Source of the DNA: CAZKGE01 sp964636405
Lineage (GTDB): Bacteria; Bacillota; Clostridia; Christensenellales; CAG-138
NCBI GenBank assembly: GCA_964636405.1
Contig: CAZWSI010000028.1
Location: 1-21,890, forward strand
Direction: 5' to 3'
DNA length: 21,890 nt
The notes under the pieces were generated by a model that worked only from the letters and a program-made list of their open reading frames with translations, did not search any database and was not told the DNA's origin. This document shows, piece by piece, positions 14,232 through 21,890 of the stretch (within the stretch, counting starts at the first letter, position 1; every line of letters starts with the position of its first letter). Position numbers and translations under genes: made by a program.

Positions 14232-15100
14232 ATCTCCAATAGGTTGGAAAGCGTGGTTCGCGCGCCGCCGCGCGCCAGGCCCACAAGCAGCGCGCCCTCG
14301 TCGAGCTCGCCAAGCGTTTCCATGCCGTCGCCCACCACGCGCAAAAGGTTATAGCGATTATGCCGCATGAGCTTGAGCGCCTCGGCCGCCGTCATGGAGC
14401 CGTGGGCGGCAAAATAGTGCACAGGGTAGTTTGCGCCCGCACGCATGCCGTCGTTCTTCTTCATGAACGCGGTCAGCTCGCGCTCGGGCCTGCGCCTCAG
14501 CTCGGACGCGGCCCCCAGCAGCAAAAACACCCCCATCATGGGAAGCACGGGCGTAAAAACCTGCCTGTGCGCGCATATGACCGTAGCCGCGAGCAGGCCT
14601 GTCCCTAGCACAATTCCGCTCAAGGCCGCGATGCGCACCGCGCGCCCAAGCGGCAGGAACTGCACCAGCACGCATTTTAGAATGCGGCCGCCGTCGAGCG
14701 GCAGCGCGGGCAAAAGGTTGATCAGCGCCAGAATCAGATTGTAGCGGAGAAACGCCTCCGCGCCGTCCGCCGCGCGCGGCAGCACGTAAAAGAGCGCCGC
14801 CGCCACGCCCGCGATGATAAAGCTGGTGACCGGCCCCGCCGCCGCCACGCACAGCTCCGAATAGGGCATGAGGTTGTGCTCCCGCACCCGGGCAACCCCG
14901 CCAAAGGGCAGAAATTCCACCGAAAGCAGCTCCGTATTAAACGCCAGCGCGATAAGCACATGCGCGCCCTCATGCAAAAGCAGCGCCAGCGCCGATTGCA
15001 GAAAATCCACGAGCCTACCCAGCACGCAGGCCGCCGCGAGCACAACGATGAGCAGCGGATGAACGCGCAATTCCACGCCTTTTACGCTCGCAATCCGCAT
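14228..15100 (-). CDS. spoIVFB: SpoIVFB-like M50 intramembrane metalloprotease
   Basis: Site-2-type intramembrane zinc protease. In Bacillus, SpoIVFB cuts pro-sigma-K in the mother cell. The 290-residue protein has the zinc motif HEGAH (43-47) in the membrane helix LLLHEGAHVLIALAF and the second motif LLPALPLDGGRI (Asp ligand). It has several hydrophobic segments and a C-terminal CBS-like tail. The start is ATG 15100, beginning MRIASVKGVELRVHPLL; the open frame upstream of it lies in the preceding gene. It is 4 nt from the spoIVFA-like gene, and the block sits next to rplU-prp-rpmA as in Bacillus. The sporulation role is inferred from this context. Confidence 0.82.
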   Translation of the reverse strand: MRIASVKGVELRVHPLLIVVLAAACVLGRLVDFLQSALALLLHEGAHVLIALAFNTELLSVEFLPFGGVARVREHNLMPYSELCVAAAGPVTSFIIAGVAAALFYVLPRAADGAEAFLRYNLILALINLLPALPLDGGRILKCVLVQFLPLGRAVRIAALSGIVLGTGLLAATVICAHRQVFTPVLPMMGVFLLLGAASELRRRPERELTAFMKKNDGMRAGANYPVHYFAAHGSMTAAEALKLMRHNRYNLLRVVGDGMETLGELDEGALLVGLARGGARTTLSNLLEI

Positions 15101-15104
15101 CCGC

Positions 15105-15770
15105 TCAATACCAGCTTTCTGAGCCGACGTAGTCCTCCGGCTGCTGCGCCACGCCCTCGAGCAGCACAGAAACGTATATCTCTCCGTCCTCCGGCACCAC
15201 GCCCAGCGTATCGCGCGCAAGCAGGGGCTGACCCTCCTCCACGCGAATGGCGGCTATGTTGTAATACACGCTTTCAAGCCCGTCGCCGTGACCTACGCGC
15301 ACGAAATCGCCGTAATTCTCGTCGTGCCCCAGCTCACGCACCTCGCCCGCCGCAGGGAGCGACACCCGTTCGCCCGCCGCCGCCGAAAGCCGGAGCATGA
15401 GCGGCTCGTCTATCTGCGCCGTTTCCGTAGCGCGCACAGGCGCGCTCCAGCGCTGGCTTGCGGAAAAGACGCTCACCGCGCTTCCCGCGCTCACAAATTG
15501 CAGCTTGCCAAGCGCGTCGTCCGTGTTCCCCTCCTCCAGCCCGGCGGCGGCCGTTTCGAGCGCGGCCTCCTCGTCCGGCAAGAGCAGCAGCTCCGCCACG
15601 AGCACGAGCAGCAGCACCGCGCAGCAAATCGCGATCTTGGTGAGCAGGCTCACCGTGCGCACGGGCTTTTCCTTCTCCCTGCGGTAAACGCGGTGCGGGA
15701 AATGCGCGGGGCTTTCCCGCCGCCCGCCGCTTGTGACAAAGGGCGTCATCTCCAGTCGGCTTTTCTCCAT
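15105..15770 (-). CDS. spoIVFA: SpoIVFA-like membrane protein with degenerate M23/LytM domain
   Basis: A 221-residue single-pass protein: N-terminal cytoplasmic part (1-43), TM helix (about 44-64) and an external C-terminal LytM-like domain (about 135-200). The domain shows YGDFVRVGHGDGLESVYYN and a GQ-x-LLARDTLG segment but lacks the HxxxD and HxH zinc ligands, so it should be inactive. In Bacillus, SpoIVFA anchors and restrains SpoIVFB and has the same kind of dead LytM domain. The start is ATG 15770, with GGAGG (15779-15783) 8 nt upstream. Identity rests on domain plan and the coupled M50 gene. A generic M23-like protein is the alternative. Confidence 0.72.
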   Translation of the reverse strand: MEKSRLEMTPFVTSGGRRESPAHFPHRVYRREKEKPVRTVSLLTKIAICCAVLLLVLVAELLLLPDEEAALETAAAGLEEGNTDDALGKLQFVSAGSAVSVFSASQRWSAPVRATETAQIDEPLMLRLSAAAGERVSLPAAGEVRELGHDENYGDFVRVGHGDGLESVYYNIAAIRVEEGQPLLARDTLGVVPEDGEIYVSVLLEGVAQQPEDYVGSESWY

Positions 15771-15972
15771 GGCGCTCCCCTCCTCTCGCCATATGCTATG
15801 CGCGTTCGGAAGCGGTTTATGCCCGGAAGGCGGGGATGGGAAGACGGCGCTCTTTCCTTTCACGGAAAAAACAAACGAAAGCGTAGAAACATGCTTTGGG
15901 GACGACGCGGAGAACGCTGGCTGTTTCTTTAAGAAAGCGAAATAACGCGGGCTATGCCGGGGAGACGCGCAA

Positions 15973-17286
15973 CTATTTGAGCCGGATGGGCGTAATGCCC
16001 GCCTCCAAAAACATGTCGTAAGGATTAATATAGGAATACTCGGGCGTGATGACCGTGAGGTGCAGGTGATTGGCCGCGCTGTTGCCTGTGCTGCCCACCA
16101 GCCCCAGTACGTCGCCCTGCGAAACGATGTCGCCCACCTGTACGGCCGTCGTGCGCTCAATCAGGTGGTAGTAATGATATTCAAAGCCATAGGGATCGAG
16201 CACCACCACGTAATTTCCCGGGGTATCCATATAGCCGATGTGCGTGACCACGCCGCTTGTGCAGGAGTGGATGGGCGTGCGGGCCGGGGCCTTGATATCC
16301 GTGCCCGTGTGCATGCGGGTGCGGTTGTCGCGCGGATCGTACCAACCGTCCTTGATGAGATAATCGCCCTCCGCGCCCAGCGGGTGAATGAGCGTGGAAA
16401 GATACGCGCCGGAAAGCGGATAGCTGGCATAGGGCTTGACCACGCCCGCTCCATCGTAAACCGTGGAAAGATAGGCGAGGGCAAACTTGCCCGTCATGCA
16501 TTCCTCCTCCGTGCGGAAGGAAAAGAGCTCGTCAAAAAGCGAAAATTCCACATACAGCCGCACGCCCTCCGCGCTTTCGGCAACGCCCGTGACCATCGCG
16601 TCGGCTACGGCTCCCGCAGTGCCGCCGCGCAGCGCGCGGTAAAGCGCCGCCGCCTGCTGCCAGGTCAGCGCGCGCGAAGGATACTGCGGGACAAGCACGG
16701 TGGAATGCCCGTTTGTTAGGCCGCCAAGCAGCACCGCCGTGCCCGCCTCCGCGCCCGCGCGCGCAGCCCGCGTAAAGGCCTCCGCCATTTCGGCAAACAC
16801 CGCGTGCTGGCCCGCGAGCGCGTCGTAATTTGCGAGCGTGTCCGCCGGGAGCCTTTCCAAATAAGGCGTCAGGTCCACATACATGGCGTATTGCGCGGCG
16901 CGGCGCGCTTCTGCGTATACCGTGTCCGCGCCTGCCGCCTCCCCGACGGGCGTTCCCGCCGGGACGGATTCGGCTTGCATGCCCGCCGCGCAGCGCAAAA
17001 GCAGCGCCGCGTCCGCCGCCGTAACGTGGCCGTCGCAGTTGAGGTCCATGCGCACGGGCGCTTCGCGCAGCCCCGTCGCGACGGCGCGCAAAAGCGCGTC
17101 CGCGTCGTCCTGCGTTACGTTGCCGTCCCGGTCGTAGTCGGCAAACCAAGCGGCCTTTGCGCTCTCCTCCGCCCGCGCCTCGTCAAAGGCGGCCAAAGCA
17201 GCGCGCCCGCCGGAAAAGGACGCGAGTCCCCCCCAGGCGAGCGCGAAAGCAAAGCATAGTATCGTGATGCGCGGCGTCCCCTTCAA
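15973..17286 (-). CDS. Secreted M23 peptidoglycan endopeptidase with N-terminal dockerin-like pair
   Basis: A 437-residue exported protein. A signal peptide (about 1-32) is followed by two EF-hand-like dockerin repeats: DYDRDGNVTQDD at 50-61 and DLNCDGHVTAAD at 81-92. A linker and an unassigned middle domain (about 120-290) follow. The C-terminal M23/LytM domain (about 310-425) has zinc ligands H326 and D330 (MHTGTD) and H409 (HLH), so it looks active. It ends near NPYDMF, as many M23 proteins do. The start is TTG 17286, with GGGAGG (17293-17298) 6 nt upstream, 13 nt after the L,D-transpeptidase stop. Frames upstream of that lie inside the transpeptidase gene. Co-transcription suggests joint wall remodelling. 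No cohesin partner is in the window. Confidence 0.88.
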   Translation of the reverse strand: MKGTPRITILCFAFALAWGGLASFSGGRAALAAFDEARAEESAKAAWFADYDRDGNVTQDDADALLRAVATGLREAPVRMDLNCDGHVTAADAALLLRCAAGMQAESVPAGTPVGEAAGADTVYAEARRAAQYAMYVDLTPYLERLPADTLANYDALAGQHAVFAEMAEAFTRAARAGAEAGTAVLLGGLTNGHSTVLVPQYPSRALTWQQAAALYRALRGGTAGAVADAMVTGVAESAEGVRLYVEFSLFDELFSFRTEEECMTGKFALAYLSTVYDGAGVVKPYASYPLSGAYLSTLIHPLGAEGDYLIKDGWYDPRDNRTRMHTGTDIKAPARTPIHSCTSGVVTHIGYMDTPGNYVVVLDPYGFEYHYYHLIERTTAVQVGDIVSQGDVLGLVGSTGNSAANHLHLTVITPEYSYINPYDMFLEAGITPIRLK

Positions 17287-17299
17287 GGTAAGCCTCCCA

Positions 17300-18424
17300 T
17301 CAATTCGTCGGCCCAAGAATGCCCGGATCAAACGTGGGATTCGCCGGCGCGGCGGTCGGCGCGGGCGTGGCCGGCTCGGGCGTGACCGTGCCCGGATCGC
17401 CCGTCGCGCCGCCGGTCCCGCCGCCCGCGGGCGTGGGTGTGGCCGCGGCGTCGTCGGAGCCGTCGTCGCTGACATTGGCCGGAGGCGGCTGCTTCTCGTT
17501 CTTGAACGGAATATAGTTCGGGAACATGGAAAGCAGCGTGTCAATCGTCCAATTATCCGTATAGGGCGTTGCGCCCGCCGTGATCTTCAGCCGGGAGGTC
17601 GGCGCCTGGGGCAGCACGAGCTGCGCGCGGATCGCGCCCGTCGCTTCATCCTTGGCCGAGCCGTCGCGAATCTCGCAGGTCGTGCCGTAGGCGATATGAT
17701 ACCAGATCCAGCGCGCGTCCGGCACGGTCATGCGAATGCAGCCGTGGGAATCCTTGGAGCCAAGCGCCTCGTAGGTATCCACCATATAGGTGGACATATT
17801 GTTCTGCTTCTCATACAAAATGGAATGGAAATACGTGCGTCCGCGAATGAGCGACCAATATTGCGCCGCCTCGCCGCTGAGGAAATGCCCAAAGCGCACG
17901 CGCGGAATTTCCATCTGGAACTTGCCGCGCCGCGTTTCGCCGCCGTCCTTGATGCCCGGATCGCCCGTGGAACAAAGGATATAGCGCACGGGCACGGTGT
18001 ACTCGCCGTTTTCGTCCTTGGTATAGATCATGATGACCTGCCAGTACACATCCACGATGATGTAATACGTATCCGCGGGCGGATAGCCCTTGGGCCAGTA
18101 CACCTTGCTCGAATTGATCTCGCCAAAGTCCGAGGTGCCGCCCACAAGCTCCTCAAAGGTCATGTTGACCGTGGGCGCGTAATAGGAAAAAGGAACCTCT
18201 GTGGGCCCGGGCGTCGGCGTCGGCGTAAGCATCGGCGGCTCCACCGTCGGCTGCACGGCAACGTCGAAAATGGCCATCGCGGGCTCGGGTGTGACCGTCG
18301 GCGCGGGGGTTGGGGCGGCGGTAGCCGCCGCCTCCTCTCCGCCGAGGCCGCAGCCCGGCATAAACAGCGCCAGTACCAGCAGAATGACAAAGGCCGTCCA
18401 GGCGCCCTGTTTGGTTGCTTCCAT
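17300..18424 (-). CDS. L,D-transpeptidase (YkuD) lipoprotein
   Basis: Forms 3-3 peptidoglycan cross-links or attaches proteins to the wall outside the membrane. The 374-residue precursor has a hydrophobic leader ending in MPGC, with likely lipidated C25. A Pro/Thr-rich spacer (38-78), the YkuD domain (about 119-255) and a C-terminal Pro/Thr/Gly-rich tail (about 320-374) follow. Catalytic residues are H200 (YFHSIL) and C229 in SHGCIRM (226-232). The start is ATG 18424, with AAAGGG at 18431-18436 and 6-nt spacing. An ATG at 18430 has no room for a binding site. The lipobox is imperfect (Pro at -2), so simple membrane anchoring is an alternative. Confidence 0.92.
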   Translation of the reverse strand: MEATKQGAWTAFVILLVLALFMPGCGLGGEEAAATAAPTPAPTVTPEPAMAIFDVAVQPTVEPPMLTPTPTPGPTEVPFSYYAPTVNMTFEELVGGTSDFGEINSSKVYWPKGYPPADTYYIIVDVYWQVIMIYTKDENGEYTVPVRYILCSTGDPGIKDGGETRRGKFQMEIPRVRFGHFLSGEAAQYWSLIRGRTYFHSILYEKQNNMSTYMVDTYEALGSKDSHGCIRMTVPDARWIWYHIAYGTTCEIRDGSAKDEATGAIRAQLVLPQAPTSRLKITAGATPYTDNWTIDTLLSMFPNYIPFKNEKQPPPANVSDDGSDDAAATPTPAGGGTGGATGDPGTVTPEPATPAPTAAPANPTFDPGILGPTN

Positions 18425-18475
18425 GCACATCCCTTTCACTGCGCGAAAAACGCCGCGCAAAAATTGCACGGAAAT

Positions 18476-18484
18476 ATTGTAACA
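18476..18484 (-). promoter_or_regulatory. Extended -10 promoter of the L,D-transpeptidase operon
   Basis: TACAAT (18476-18481) is preceded by TG one base upstream, forming an extended -10 element. No good -35 is seen at the right distance. The leader would be about 45 nt. Confidence 0.4.
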
Positions 18485-18554
18485 CATGCCTTCGACAAAA
18501 TGCGACCGCTGGCCGAAAATTCACATTTCGTTAGCAATGGATTCACCGGGCGCG

Positions 18555-18587
18555 AAAACGGCGGGCCGCGCATCCGCAGGCCCGCCG
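18555..18587 (-). terminator. Terminator of the malic enzyme gene
   Basis: Perfect 9-bp GC stem (arms CGGCGGGCC and GGCCCGCCG, 18579-18587 with 18559-18567) with an 11-nt loop, followed by TTTT (18555-18558). It lies about 28 nt past the stop codon. Confidence 0.85.
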
Positions 18588-18615
18588 TACCGCTTGCTTA
18601 CAAACCGTTTCCCGC

Positions 18616-19791
18616 CTATATGCGCGCCACGCCCGATTCCCGCGCGGCCTTTGCGACCGCCGCCGCGACCGCTTTGCCCACGCGCGGATCGAACGCCTTG
18701 GGGATAATATAGTCCGCGCTCAGCTCCTCGTCGGAGATCAGGCCCGCCAGCGCTTCAGCCGCCGCGACCTTCATCTGCTCGTTGATATCGCTTGCGCGCA
18801 CGTCGAAGGTTCCGCGAAACACGCCCGGGAAGGCCAGGACGTTATTTACCTGATTGGGATAGTCGCTCCGGCCCGTGGCGATGACCGCCGCGCCGCCCGC
18901 CTTTGCGTCGTCGGGAAAGATCTCGGGCGTGGGGTTCGCGCAGGCGAAGATGATCGCGTCCTTGGCCATGGTACGCACCATATCCGCCGTGACCGTGCCC
19001 GGTGCGGAAACGCCGATGAACACATCCGCGCCCTTCATCGCATCGGCAAGCGAGCCTTTGCGCTTTTCGCGGTTGGTGATGAGCGCCATCTCTTCCTTGA
19101 TCCAGTTCATGCCTTCCTTGCGGCCTTCATAGATGACGCCGGAACGATCGCACAGCGTCACGTCCGTAAAGCCGTCCGAAAGCAGCAGCTTGGTTACGCT
19201 GATGGCGGCGGCGCCGGCACCGTTGATGACGACCTTGACGTCCTGCTTCTTTTTGCCGACGACCTTGAGCGCGTTGATGAGTCCCGCGAGCGTAATGATG
19301 GCCGTGCCGTGCTGATCGTCGTGAAAAATGGGGATGTCGCACTTTTCCTTCAGCTTGCGCTCGATCTCAAAGCAGCGCGGGGCCGCGATGTCCTCGAGAT
19401 TGACGCCGCCAAAGCTCCCGGAGATGAGATAGACCGTATTGACGATCTCGTCCACGTCCTTGCTTTTCACGCACAGCGGGAACGCGTCCACGTCGCCAAA
19501 GGACTTGAACAGGACGCACTTTCCCTCCATAACAGGCATGCCCGCCTCGGGCCCGATATCGCCCAGGCCCAGCACGGCCGTGCCGTCGGTCACCACCGCG
19601 CAGAGATTCCAGCGGCGGGTCAGCTCATAGGACAGATTCACGTCCTTTTCAATTTCGAGGCAGGGCTGGGCCACGCCCGGCGTATACGCAAGCGACAAAT
19701 CGTCCTTGCTCGCCACGGGCACGGTCGCAACCACCTCGATCTTTCCCCTCCACTGACGGTGAAGCTTGAGCGATTCTTCCGCGTAATTCAT
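18616..19791 (-). CDS. Malic enzyme, NAD(P)-dependent, short bacterial type
   Basis: Oxidatively decarboxylates malate to pyruvate with NAD(P) reduction. At 391 residues it is the short bacterial form without a phosphotransacetylase extension. Residues seen: Y36 in SLAYTPGVAQP, K91 in EGKCVLFK, metal ligands D158 and D159 in FHDDQHGTAI, the Rossmann motif GAGAAAI (191-197) and the CANPTPEI segment. The start ATG 19791 (MNYAEESLKLH) fits the family. A weak AAAGGA site lies about 15 nt upstream, and the long frame beyond it crosses the promoter. Cofactor preference cannot be read with confidence. It is divergent from a glycogen phosphorylase. Confidence 0.94.
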   Translation of the reverse strand: MNYAEESLKLHRQWRGKIEVVATVPVASKDDLSLAYTPGVAQPCLEIEKDVNLSYELTRRWNLCAVVTDGTAVLGLGDIGPEAGMPVMEGKCVLFKSFGDVDAFPLCVKSKDVDEIVNTVYLISGSFGGVNLEDIAAPRCFEIERKLKEKCDIPIFHDDQHGTAIITLAGLINALKVVGKKKQDVKVVINGAGAAAISVTKLLLSDGFTDVTLCDRSGVIYEGRKEGMNWIKEEMALITNREKRKGSLADAMKGADVFIGVSAPGTVTADMVRTMAKDAIIFACANPTPEIFPDDAKAGGAAVIATGRSDYPNQVNNVLAFPGVFRGTFDVRASDINEQMKVAAAEALAGLISDEELSADYIIPKAFDPRVGKAVAAAVAKAARESGVARI

Positions 19792-19831
19792 GATCGTTTT
19801 CGCACATCCTTTATTCGTTATATTCGGTATC

Positions 19832-19860
19832 AGTATAGCGGGAAACGCGCGCCTTTGCAA
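19832..19860 (-). promoter_or_regulatory. Promoter of the malic enzyme gene
   Basis: TTGCAA (19855-19860), a 17-nt spacer and TATACT (19832-19837), with start near 19826 and a leader of about 35 nt. Confidence 0.65.
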
Positions 19861-19865
19861 TTCTT

Positions 19866-19913
19866 TCTTCCCGCTGAAAGGGAAGACGCCGCAGTTCCTT
19901 TCGCGCAGTTCCT
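19866..19913. promoter_or_regulatory. Candidate operator repeats between divergent promoters
   Basis: A perfect 7-bp inverted repeat, TCTTCCC-n7-GGGAAGA (19866-19886), lies 5 nt upstream of the malic enzyme -35 box. A 14-bp-period direct repeat of CGCAGTTCCT (19890-19899 and 19904-19913) follows toward the glycogen phosphorylase promoter. No catabolite-responsive (cre) consensus is seen. They could bind a regulator acting on both genes. Confidence 0.4.
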
Positions 19914-19950
19914 CCCGCGCGAATTTCATATGGCACAGCGCGGAACGATA

Positions 19951-19959
19951 TGATATACT
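19951..19959 (+). promoter_or_regulatory. Extended -10 promoter of the glycogen phosphorylase gene
   Basis: TGATATACT (19951-19959) is an extended -10 element. The best -35 is a weak ATGGCA at 19930-19935 with 18-nt spacing. The start is predicted near 19966. Confidence 0.5.
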
Positions 19960-19999
19960 ATCCATCGGTGCGTTTTACGCCATGCAAGGAGAAGTTGCG

Positions 20000-21890
20000 A
20001 TGCATATTGACAACCTAATGGGAAAAATCGAGCTGGCGCTGGTGCAGAACCATCAGGCTACGCTGAAGGACGCCACGACGGCGCAGCTCCACGACGCGCT
20101 TTCCAGCGTTGTGATGGGCGAAATGGCAGACGAGTGGTACGAAAGCCGCCATGCGCACGAGCGCGTGCGCGAGGCCTATTATTTCAGCGCGGAATACCTT
20201 GTGGGGCGCATGATCTATAACAACCTGTTTTCGCTCGGCCTGCTGGAGCAGGTGCGCGCCGCGTTTGCTGAAAAGGGCCTGGATTTCGCCTGCTTTGAGG
20301 ATATCGAGGACGCGGCGCTGGGCAACGGGGGCCTGGGCCGGCTTGCGGCCTGCTATCTCGATTCGGCCGCCACAAATGATTTGCCGCTCGACGGCTACGG
20401 CATACGTTATAAATACGGCCTGTTTAAGCAGCGCTTCCGCGACGGCTTCCAGTGCGAGCAGGCGGACGACTGGCAGCGGCAGGGCGACCCATGGAGCCGC
20501 CGCCGCGATTCGCATGAGGTGACCGTGCGTTTTGCGGATCAGACCGTGCGCGCCGTGCCGTACGATATGCCCGTCATCGGCTATCGCACCGACAACATCG
20601 GCACGCTGCGGCTCTGGCAGAGCGAGGCGTTGCAGGATTTTGATTTTCAGCTCTTTAACGATCAGGAGTACGCCCTCGCGGTGCTCGAGAAAAACGCCGT
20701 GGAGGATATCACCCGCGTGCTCTATCCCAATGATTCCACGCCAGCCGGCAAAAGGCTCCGCCTTAAGCAGCAGTATTTTCTTTCGAGCGCGTCGTTGCAG
20801 GATATTTTTTACCGCTTTAAGCGCGAAAACAGGCCCATCGACAGCTTTGCCGAGCACGTGGCCATCCAGCTCAACGATACGCATCCAACCGTGAGCATCC
20901 CCGAGCTCATCCGCCTGCTCATGCGAGAGGGCGTGGACTTTGAGCGCAGCTTCCAGATTGCTGCGCGGGTCTTTTCCTATACGAACCACACTATCATGGC
21001 CGAGGCGCTGGAGAAATGGGATGTGGATTTGTTCCGCTCGGTGCTGCCGGAGATATTCGATATCGTATACCGCATCAACGAGCGCCTTTGCGGCGAGCTT
21101 ATGACCAGGGGCTTTGATTGCGCCTCCATGGCCATTATTCAGGGCAAGACCATCCATATGGCCTACCTTGCCTGCTATTGCTCGCGCTATATCAACGGCG
21201 TGGCGGAGATTCACACCAACATCCTCAAAAACGACGTGCTGCGCAATTGGTACGCCTTCTGCCCGGAGCGCTTTCAAAACAAGACGAACGGCATTACGCA
21301 GCGCCGCTGGCTGGGCCTTTGCAACGAGGAGCTGAGCGCATATATCGCGCGCCGCATCGGCGACGGCTTTCTCGTCAGCCTCGACGAGCTGGAGGGCTTG
21401 AAGAACCATCTGCGCGACGAGGACGTTGCGGAATTTGTCGAGGTCAAGCAGCTCAAGAAGGAGCAGCTTTCCCGCGAAATCGCCAGGCGCGAGGGCGTAC
21501 ACCTGCCGCCGCACTTCGTATTCGACGTGCAGGTGAAACGCATGCACGAGTACAAGCGGCAACTGCTCAACGCCTTCTCCATCCTCGATCTCTACTTTGG
21601 CGTGAAGGACGGCCGCATCCAGGGCCTTACGCCCACGGCCTTCATCTTCGGGGCCAAGGCCGCGCCGGGCTATATCCGCGCCAAATCGGTGATCAAGTTT
21701 ATCAACGAGATTGCCAAGAAGATCAACGACGACCCGGACGTGCGCGATTTGATGCGCGTGGTGTTCGTGCAGAATTACAATTGCTCCTACGCGGAGAAAA
21801 TCATCCCGGCGGCGGACATCTCCGAGCAGATCTCTCCGGCGGGCACGGAGGCGTCCGGCACGGGCAACATGAAGCTCATGCTCAACGGCG
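20000..21890 (+). CDS. glgP: Glycogen/alpha-glucan phosphorylase (partial, cut by window end)
   Basis: Releases glucose-1-phosphate from alpha-1,4-glucans using pyridoxal phosphate. The first 630 codons are present. Family landmarks: YYFSAEYLVGRM, the EDAALGNGGLGRLAACYLDS block, VAIQLNDTHPTVSIPEL, YTNHTIMAEALEKWD, KTNGITQRRW, FDVQVKRMHEYKRQ and FGAKAAPGY. The cofactor-binding segment ASGTGNMK carries the predicted Schiff-base lysine K625, about 5 residues before the window ends. A complete enzyme would be about 750-820 residues. AAGGAG (19986-19991) lies 8 nt before ATG 20000. The N-terminus is short, without the regulatory phosphorylation extension of animal enzymes. Confidence 0.95.
   Translation, partial: MHIDNLMGKIELALVQNHQATLKDATTAQLHDALSSVVMGEMADEWYESRHAHERVREAYYFSAEYLVGRMIYNNLFSLGLLEQVRAAFAEKGLDFACFEDIEDAALGNGGLGRLAACYLDSAATNDLPLDGYGIRYKYGLFKQRFRDGFQCEQADDWQRQGDPWSRRRDSHEVTVRFADQTVRAVPYDMPVIGYRTDNIGTLRLWQSEALQDFDFQLFNDQEYALAVLEKNAVEDITRVLYPNDSTPAGKRLRLKQQYFLSSASLQDIFYRFKRENRPIDSFAEHVAIQLNDTHPTVSIPELIRLLMREGVDFERSFQIAARVFSYTNHTIMAEALEKWDVDLFRSVLPEIFDIVYRINERLCGELMTRGFDCASMAIIQGKTIHMAYLACYCSRYINGVAEIHTNILKNDVLRNWYAFCPERFQNKTNGITQRRWLGLCNEELSAYIARRIGDGFLVSLDELEGLKNHLRDEDVAEFVEVKQLKKEQLSREIARREGVHLPPHFVFDVQVKRMHEYKRQLLNAFSILDLYFGVKDGRIQGLTPTAFIFGAKAAPGYIRAKSVIKFINEIAKKINDDPDVRDLMRVVFVQNYNCSYAEKIIPAADISEQISPAGTEASGTGNMKLMLNG

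Noticed and set aside
17264..18712. Long plus-strand open frame of 482 codons
   Set aside because: Antisense to the L,D-transpeptidase and its flanks; the composition is Arg/His/Gly-rich shadow sequence without domains.
20015..21562. Long open frame of 515 codons on the minus strand
   Set aside because: It is exactly antisense to the glycogen phosphorylase gene, whose conserved motifs are clear on the plus strand. It has no recognisable family features and reflects GC-rich codon bias.

Overview
The window is about 21.9 kb of GC-rich bacterial chromosome carrying 22 protein-coding genes, almost all of them core housekeeping genes. The content and order point to the Bacillota, probably a Clostridia-type lineage with an endospore programme. 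The signs are a Prp protease next to an L27 with a cleavable N-terminus, a spoIVFA-spoIVFB pair beside rplU-prp-rpmA (as in Bacillus), a CarD-YacL pair, and a truncated clostridial-type alanyl-tRNA synthetase. Genus cannot be told from the sequence alone. Starts are unusual: by ribosome-binding-site and promoter position, six genes begin with TTG and two with GTG. I see no tRNA, rRNA, CRISPR array, insertion sequence or prophage gene.

Left end (1-2768, + strand): a consensus promoter drives a 597-residue alanyl-tRNA synthetase lacking the C-terminal domain. An overlapping gene follows, encoding a DUF695-like plus RraB-like protein. A second promoter facing left serves something outside the window.

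Block 2 (2807-8582, - strand): carD and yacL, followed by the oriC-type cluster rpmH-rnpA-yidD-yidC-jag-mnmE. That cluster makes L34, the RNase P protein, the membrane insertion machinery, an RNA-binding protein and a tRNA modification GTPase. The usual neighbours dnaA and mnmG are missing, and no DnaA-box cluster was noticed, so the cluster seems to have been separated from the origin.

Block 3 (8816-15770, - strand): spoIVFA-spoIVFB, then two radical-SAM-associated genes and an RNase E/G (closed by a clear terminator), then rplU-prp-rpmA with its own promoter and terminator. Between the rng terminator and the rplU promoter lies a tandem array of five about 22-bp palindromic units ending exactly at the -35 box. 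It is the most unusual non-coding structure here.

Block 4 (15973-18484, - strand): an L,D-transpeptidase lipoprotein and a secreted M23 endopeptidase with an N-terminal dockerin-like calcium-binding pair. These form a small cell-wall operon.

Right end: a malic enzyme (-) and a glycogen phosphorylase (+, cut by the window end) are transcribed divergently from a shared control region that contains an inverted and a direct repeat.

No clearly new multi-gene system is present. The best leads are the rplU-upstream palindrome array, the RraB-like protein in the same neighbourhood as an RNase E/G, the shortened AlaRS with an added Cys cluster, and the dockerin-bearing wall hydrolase.
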